A stretch of 64,000 nucleotides of DNA. Source: Ceratorhiza oryzae-sativae (Eukaryota > Basidiomycota > Agaricomycetes > Cantharellales > Ceratobasidiaceae). The notes under the pieces are model-generated. The model ran no database searches. It saw only the letters and a list, made by a program, of their open reading frames with translations, and was not told the DNA's origin. The position numbers were made by a program, and so were the translations under genes. Each line of letters begins with the position of its first letter. The first letter of the stretch is position 1. Below, piece by piece: positions 59,301-64,000 of this stretch. Location of the stretch: positions 496,001 through 560,000 of the forward strand of contig JARWMV010000245.1 of assembly GCA_030998015.1 (NCBI GenBank). Direction: 5' to 3'.

Positions 59301-60338
59301 TACTGGGTAACCCCTCAGGCTTTTCTCCTTCAACGAGGCCACGAGACCAAATAGATATGTGGGTAATGGGGGATCAAGGCTCACTTCATTACATCGTTAG
59401 CAGCGCTCTAGAAAGTACTCACGCTACCTACTAAGTTCGTCACCAAAATCTTCGTCTCCTTTCATTACTTCGACCATAAAGTAAAGAATAGCATAATACA
59501 TAGACAATTCGGTGTTGACCTCCTCTATGAAATCCTGCTTTTCTGCTTGGGAGATCCCGAGATGACGAGTGTCGGACTCAGAGATATTGCTAATTTCAAT
59601 GAGCGAGTCAAGGGTAAAATAAACTCGCCACGAGAACTAAAGCCACTCCCGTACCTTAATACGTCGTGCTTGGAACTACTTATTTTGATCGCATCCACGA
59701 TACGACTGAGTCCATCAGCACTGCGGACCAGCTTGGCGTTATCAATTATCCAATGCAACTGATGTTCAGGTGAGGTAGTTTCCGCGAACGTTCCTAATCA
59801 AATGAATTTCGTTAGAGGCATTCCATACTGGGTTAACATGAAGCACACCTTGTAATATATATAGAAGCCGCCTCGCGTTTACAAACCTCTTTTCCGCATC
59901 TCGGTGTTCCAAACTCTCGAGCAATAACTCAACGTATGCTTTCCTGTCGGCGAGGGAGCTCTTTGTCCATTCTGTACGGCGTCAAGTGAGTGTTAGTCCA
60001 ACTTCGGTTGGGAAGCATTCACCCCCGTCAAATGATCCTTGCCAAGCACGCATGTTTTCGGCATATTGTGGCACCTCAACATACGAGAAGAACTCGTCTA
60101 TCTCATTGAATACAGTGTCTTCGTCGTCGTACCTAAAATCAAATCGTTGTTGCTTTTGAACGAATGTTAATAGCGCTGTAAGGCCTTTGCGGGTCAGACA
60201 TACGCGCTGTTTGGGCTGTGGCCCAACCATGGACTTCAGTTGACCCAAAGTGATGGAGTCCATAGATGAAGATTCGTCGTCCAACATTTGCTGGTTCTGG
60301 GGCGAAGGCCTCATGAAAGAGAGGGTCGAGAAGTCCAT
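56393..60338 (-). CDS. Far11/STRIP-type subunit of the STRIPAK complex
   Basis: STRIP/Far11 proteins scaffold the striatin-PP2A complex, which in fungi controls cell fusion, sexual development and septation. The chain starts MDFSTLSFMRPSPQNQQML. The N1221-type region reads FRYDDEDTVFNEIDEFFSY, YAENMRAWQGSFDGG, LLLESLEHRDAEKRFVNARR and NTELSMYYAILYFMVEVMKG. A disordered Met/Pro/Gly-rich linker (GHPMHDPMQMNMGTGMGIG) follows. The C-terminal DUF3402-type half shows LYKKHMHISLALWQMWEVRE, KKLEGLIQEAEEALNNG, KFHHLGQLLLDSNCILLVLK, WRNFFANINFVKIVQKLSKG and VSHPILQLHVLKLLKSQVPY. It ends with an acidic Ser-rich tail. Many short introns; only the span is given. I saw no broken frame in the parts traced. 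Confidence 0.9.
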
Positions 60339-60581
60339 TGCAGGACGTTAAGGAGAACCAACGGATGCACCTAGGCATCACGTGCATCCTTAGTTGAACA
60401 TGTTTATGCAAGTTATGTCAGCAGGGTACAACAAATCCCGCCTCCAAGTGCCCTCCTCATTCGACCTTCGCGAAAACAAAGATAGAGTAGAGTAAATCTG
60501 TAAAATATTATAATTTATTTCAAACCTTATATGCAGATGATTTAGCTTACACGCAAATTGTGGACGATACGTTATTCACCC
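60339..60581. other. Short intergenic gap
   Basis: Upstream flank of the STRIP gene on the minus strand and 3' flank of the truncated glycopeptide copy. Nothing further seen. Confidence 0.4.
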
Positions 60582-60870
60582 TTACGCACAGTAGGTGATT
60601 GTAAAGTTAGACTGGGCACATGCGCAAATAGCTATAGAACGGTCGATCCAGCTGATTTTTAATATATTCTCATTTGTGCTCACCCTGTTCGACGAGGCCA
60701 TTTCCACCCACATTCCGGAGGTGTCGCCGGGGCGGTATGCATGAAGTCTTTTTGGTCAGGTGAGCCGCGCATATATGATCTCTTAGCCCACCTGTTTGCA
60801 TGGGCAGTCAGAGGACGTGCATGTGATACTACCACAGCTCGATTCGGTCTTCTGGTGCTGATAAACGTGG
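60582..60870 (-). pseudogene. 3' fragment of secreted thaumatin-like glycopeptide gene
   Basis: Matches the last three exons of the intact gene at 61240-62039. In order it reads SSCGSITCTSSDCPCKQ, then a splice donor, AYRPGDTSG, and finally NFTITYCA followed by a stop; the intact copy has SSCGSVTCTSAGCPCNQ, AYRPGDTSGTCGGTG and DFTITYCP. Between AYRPGDTSG and the end the frame is lost more than once. The signal peptide and the N-terminal two thirds are missing. It lies head-to-tail next to the intact gene, so it looks like a truncated tandem duplicate. Confidence 0.8.
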
Positions 60871-61239
60871 TTGAATAATACGATGAAGTCGTCCCGTTCA
60901 AACGGATTAGGGGTGGAGTTAAATCGCTTAGCAAGCAAAGGCACATGTGTACTCGAGGTCTGCAGCGGGTTATCAGTACGACGGCGCTGTCCGATTGGTG
61001 AAGGATTGGGATCAACAACGCCTCACTTCCAAATCTCCATTAGTACGTGTGCTCGTTGAAAATAGACCGAGGGCTGTTCTAGGACCACCTCGTATAGAAG
61101 ATTGACAAATATGTGCCCAGTGCTTCGCCAGGCTTGGTGTTCAATAATGTTTGGTAACGTCCAAAAATTCGATTATTTTTTTCAAGCGTTGTATTTTACA
61201 GACACATCAAGGTAAAATACATAGTATTCAATGACTTAA
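60871..61239. other. Spacer between glycopeptide fragment and intact gene
   Basis: About 370 bp. I expected the missing 5' exons of the fragment here but see no resemblance to them. Confidence 0.45.
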
Positions 61240-62039
61240 TTACGGGCAGTAGGTGATGGTGAAGTCGGCGCCTCCGCATGCACGAACGGCTGTGAGAATA
61301 GATGGTAAGCGGGGTTGTAAATTTCATTAGCGTTATAATTACCTTGATCAACGGGGCCAGTGCCACCACAGGTTCCGGAGGTGTCGCCGGGGCGGTAAGC
61401 CTGATAGTTTTGTTAATCAGTTTAGTCATTGGTTGTGTATAATGCACCCTACAACTTACTTGGTTGCAAGGGCAGCCGGCGGACGTGCAAGTCACGCTAC
61501 CACAGCTCGAAGAGATTGACTGAGCCTATGAATGCGGGTTTGGATCAAACCGTGCTGTACCAAAAACGCTATCGTACTTACCACGGAGTATGCTTGGATG
61601 TTAGAGATATCGTAGTAGTTTAATCCCCCAGCATTCATGTTGAATTCCACCATCGAACATGACTGAAAAAGTCTATCAGTATTCGAATCAGGCGAGCCTG
61701 AAAGCATACATACGCCATAGCAGCTGTTTGCGCACACCCCAGAGGCGGTCTTGTCGCAAATGCGGCCGTCCCAGCCGTCAGGGACAGTGATGACATTGGT
61801 TCCCCCTGCAGGAATGTCTTGGTTGGGGTTACCAGTGTAAGGGTTGCCGCTCCAAGTGTGCACATAAGTGCCGACACCACTATTATGCACGGTTAGAACT
61901 GTCAAATATATGGTGTGGCTACTAGCCAGCGCTAGACTTACAAACCACATTGGTTGTGGAGCCTAATGGTATGTGCAGCCTGGACACTGGATACGAAGAG
62001 AGCAGCTGCCGAGAATATAGTCGCTGCGGAGAAGTACAT
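61240..62039 (-). CDS. Small secreted cysteine-rich thaumatin-like glycopeptide
   Basis: Six exons (61942-62039, 61714-61879, 61582-61662, 61460-61519, 61343-61400, 61240-61289) sum to 513 nt, 170 aa. A clear signal peptide (MYFSAATIFSAAALFVSSVQA) is followed by a mature domain with about 15 cysteines: HTIRLHNQCGFGVGTYVHTW, VPDGWDGRICDKTASGVCAN, SCSMVEFNMNAGGLNYYDIS, SSCGSVTCTSAGCPCNQAYR, DTSGTCGGTGPVDQAVRACG and FTITYCP at the end. The layout (thaumatin-like Cys-rich secreted protein, related to fungal BYS1/glycopeptide proteins) suggests an extracellular or wall protein, and effector-like roles are possible but unproven. TATAAA lies ~78 bp upstream on the same strand. All introns are GT-AG and the frame is intact. 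Two broken relatives lie elsewhere in the window. Confidence 0.88.
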
Positions 62040-62116
62040 CTTGTGTGAGTTGGATTCGAGGGAGCTGAATAAAGGCTTAAACCGACGACTGGCTAATGCT
62101 CACGAATGCCCAGCCT

Positions 62117-62122
62117 TTATAG
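62117..62122 (-). promoter_or_regulatory. TATA box of secreted glycopeptide gene
   Basis: TATAAA on the minus strand about 78 bp upstream of the ATG at 62039, a suitable distance for a core promoter of a strongly regulated secreted-protein gene. Confidence 0.55.
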
Positions 62123-62695
62123 CCAGAGAATCTTATCATTTTTAGGAGCTCCTTGATGTGTTGGGCTGCATGTTCGTCGGCTAACTGATTCTCTGGAATC
62201 ATGGTACCAACCGCAGACTGGGAATGACACGGACGGGCGACTCGGCGGAGCATTTGCTTGGAGCTGCTATTTTCGACCTGTCGGTTGACAATGTTAGTCG
62301 AGTAATTATGGGACGCAAAGCCATGGATTCTGCGTGCCGAGAGTTTCATGGCCCATCAGAAGTTCTTGCGTGCGCGTAACACTGAGTCCAGCAGTATCAT
62401 GCACTACGCATATATTTAGCCGGGGTCGCTTGGTGTTTAGCGGCTCGGCCATTTCGGCGGGCTTGGTGTCATTCCATTAGATACTTGTTTAGGTAAACGC
62501 ATCGAACGACCACGGCACTGACGCCGACGGACCATGGATGAAACTTGTTTGCGCCCGCGCGGCACCGGAGTGTAAGCCAATACATTGTTCCGCATTGAAG
62601 AAATACAATGTAAAGAAATCAGCTTAGATACCAATAAAACTGAATGAGATATACGAGAGCAACCAAAAATATCAAACCTCGACGACGCTATTCCC
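62123..62695. other. Intergenic region, nothing further recognised
   Basis: Upstream flank of the secreted glycopeptide gene and 3' flank of the MFS gene. Only short open frames without motifs. Confidence 0.4.
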
Positions 62696-64000
62696 TTACT
62701 CGGGGATGCGCTTCAACTGGCTTGTCACCACTCCCGCGCGCCAAACCAATGCACACATAGCAAGTGCCGTCGCGGCGTAAGTTGCTGACGGACCAACAGT
62801 CCAGTATGCGAAGCATGCTACAAAACGGTCAATTCACTTCACTAGGAGTATAAAAACAAGCAATCAACTTACCCAACAACGGCCCGATGGCACGTCCAAG
62901 TTGGCCGGAGGACCGGAATTCTCCCAGCGCGCGGCCGGTTTGAATGCGTTGTTGATCACTTTGGATAACTGTGATGTTGTCACTTGCAGAGGTAGTTTTC
63001 AGCTCGATATCGTCTGGGGTTGCCTCTTTGATAGGTGCGGTTGATCTGCCTTTAGCGCGAGGAGGTAAAGGACGCGTCTGTCCCGGTCCGCTCCGTCCAG
63101 TTTGGACAGAGGAGCTCGAGCCAACCGCTGGCTTCTCGGGTGACTGAGTTACGGAGCTTGTGGAAGAAGCAACCTTATTTGGTTCTTCGTCGCACTGTAA
63201 AGACGCGAGTGCAGTCAGAGAGGTCACGACCGTAGCACTGGTGAACGACAATAGAGCTGCTGCTGCGTGAAGCATCGCCACCGCACCACGGACGTCTCCC
63301 GGTGTGACTGATTTGCCACCAGAACCGTGAAGCACTTGGGGGATCCATGAGAGTACGATTAGAGCTGCTGTGCAACTGATCATTCCTCGACGAACGAACG
63401 CTGGCTCGCCTATCACAGCTGTTGCACGACGGACGTATCCACCTTGTAGAATGGCAGAAAAAATGCCGATTAATCCGAGGAGACGGCCGTTTTGGGTATT
63501 ATTCCAGTCAAGTACTGCAATATGGTGGTAAGTATAAGTGTGGGTGTTGATAAAGAAGAGTTCTCACAATCGAAGCTTAGGAAAGTGAGGGTGAACTCAA
63601 CTCCCGAAAAAAGGCTCAAAAAGGAGAAGTGGAGCCTCCCGAGATCATTGAGTAGGAGCTTCCGTTCACCAAAACTGAGCCTCTGATACTTTCCGTGAGC
63701 GGTTTCGCCATCCTCGGGGGCCAACGCAGCTCCTCGAGTCTCAGGAAGAAACACCGCAAGGAAAGCGGTCTCGATGAGGAGAAGCACGAGAGTAAGTATC
63801 GCAGGCGTGGCGTAAATGTTCAGGTCGCGCGCAAACGAGAGAGGTGCGGGATGCATCGAGAAGTAGGCTCCGATTGGAGGACCGATGGTGAAACAAATGG
63901 AAAATGCGATGCCTACAAACATGAGCGCAGCTGAGCGTCGAGAAGGAGGAGTAATGTCTGAAAGTATGGCTCTGTGGTAATTTGAGTACAACGGTTGCAT
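62696..64000 (-). CDS. MFS transporter, 5' end outside window
   Basis: Major facilitator superfamily member, truncated by the right edge, so the N-terminal helices and the start are not seen. Visible membrane segments: ALMFVGIAFSICFTIGPPIG, ILTLVLLLIETAFLAVFLPE then TRG (the typical end of the first half), LGRLHFSFLSLFSGVEFTLT, LGLIGIFSAILQGGYVRR, GMISCTAALIVLSWIPQVL, AAALLSFTSATVVTSLTALA and TYAATALAMCALVW at the C-terminus. A ~90-residue cytosolic loop rich in Ser/Lys lies between helices near the end (SSTSSVTQSPEKPAVGSSSS), followed by RALGEFRSSGQLGRAIGPLL, a motif of the tetracycline-resistance-like drug:H+ antiporter branch. Substrate unknown. The frame is intact in the visible part. Confidence 0.87.

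Overview
This window looks like nuclear DNA from a filamentous basidiomycete. Genes are dense, lie on both strands and carry many introns of about 50-60 bp (GT-AG, with a few GC-AG). The gene set is typical of fungi: a Zn(II)2Cys6 transcription factor, a secreted GMC oxidoreductase, a CNBP/Gis2 zinc-knuckle protein, STRIPAK and EMC subunits. The overall style resembles Rhizoctonia/Ceratobasidium-type Agaricomycetes, but that is my inference and not a database result. No bacterial operons, CRISPR arrays, rRNA or convincing tRNA genes are present.

Layout: glutamine synthetase (+, 2.4-3.7 kb); a protein kinase (-) head to head with a COQ10-type START protein (+); a broken secreted-glycopeptide copy (8.2-8.6 kb); a PWWP-like protein (-, 10.0-13.2 kb); a PPIL1-type cyclophilin (-) sharing a ~100 bp divergent promoter with a neurofibromin/IRA RasGAP of about 10.4 kb (+, 15.6-26.0 kb); an EVE-domain protein (+); a GMC oxidoreductase (-); a six-knuckle Gis2/CNBP protein (-); CACTIN (-); a forkhead factor (-); DPH1 (-); EMC10 (-); an unrecognised 181-aa protein (+); a p24/EMP24 cargo receptor (-); RanBP1 (+); ubiquitin-activating enzyme E1 (+); a formate/nitrite transporter (-); a Zn2Cys6 factor (-); a small ORF; a Far11/STRIP protein (-); a 3' fragment and an intact copy of the secreted glycopeptide (-); and an MFS transporter cut by the right edge (-).

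Most genes are conserved housekeeping functions: nitrogen assimilation, ubiquinone biogenesis, Ras signalling, splicing, translation (diphthamide), ER/Golgi traffic, nuclear transport and ubiquitination. They do not form an evident pathway cluster. The accessory content is the GMC oxidase, the MFS and formate/nitrite transporters, and the secreted glycopeptide family (one intact copy and two complementary fragments).

The main caution for a reader is reading-frame integrity. Several conserved genes (kinase, RasGAP, GMC, CACTIN, forkhead, EMC10) lose frame by a single base inside conserved domains, often at short homopolymers. Other long genes (E1, DPH1, glutamine synthetase, p24, RanBP1) read cleanly. 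I think most breaks are residual assembly indels, but the RasGAP carries so many that true decay cannot be excluded. I found no clearly new biological system. The most unusual non-coding signals are the inverted-repeat clusters at 13.3 kb and 32.4 kb and the CACGTG elements in several promoters.
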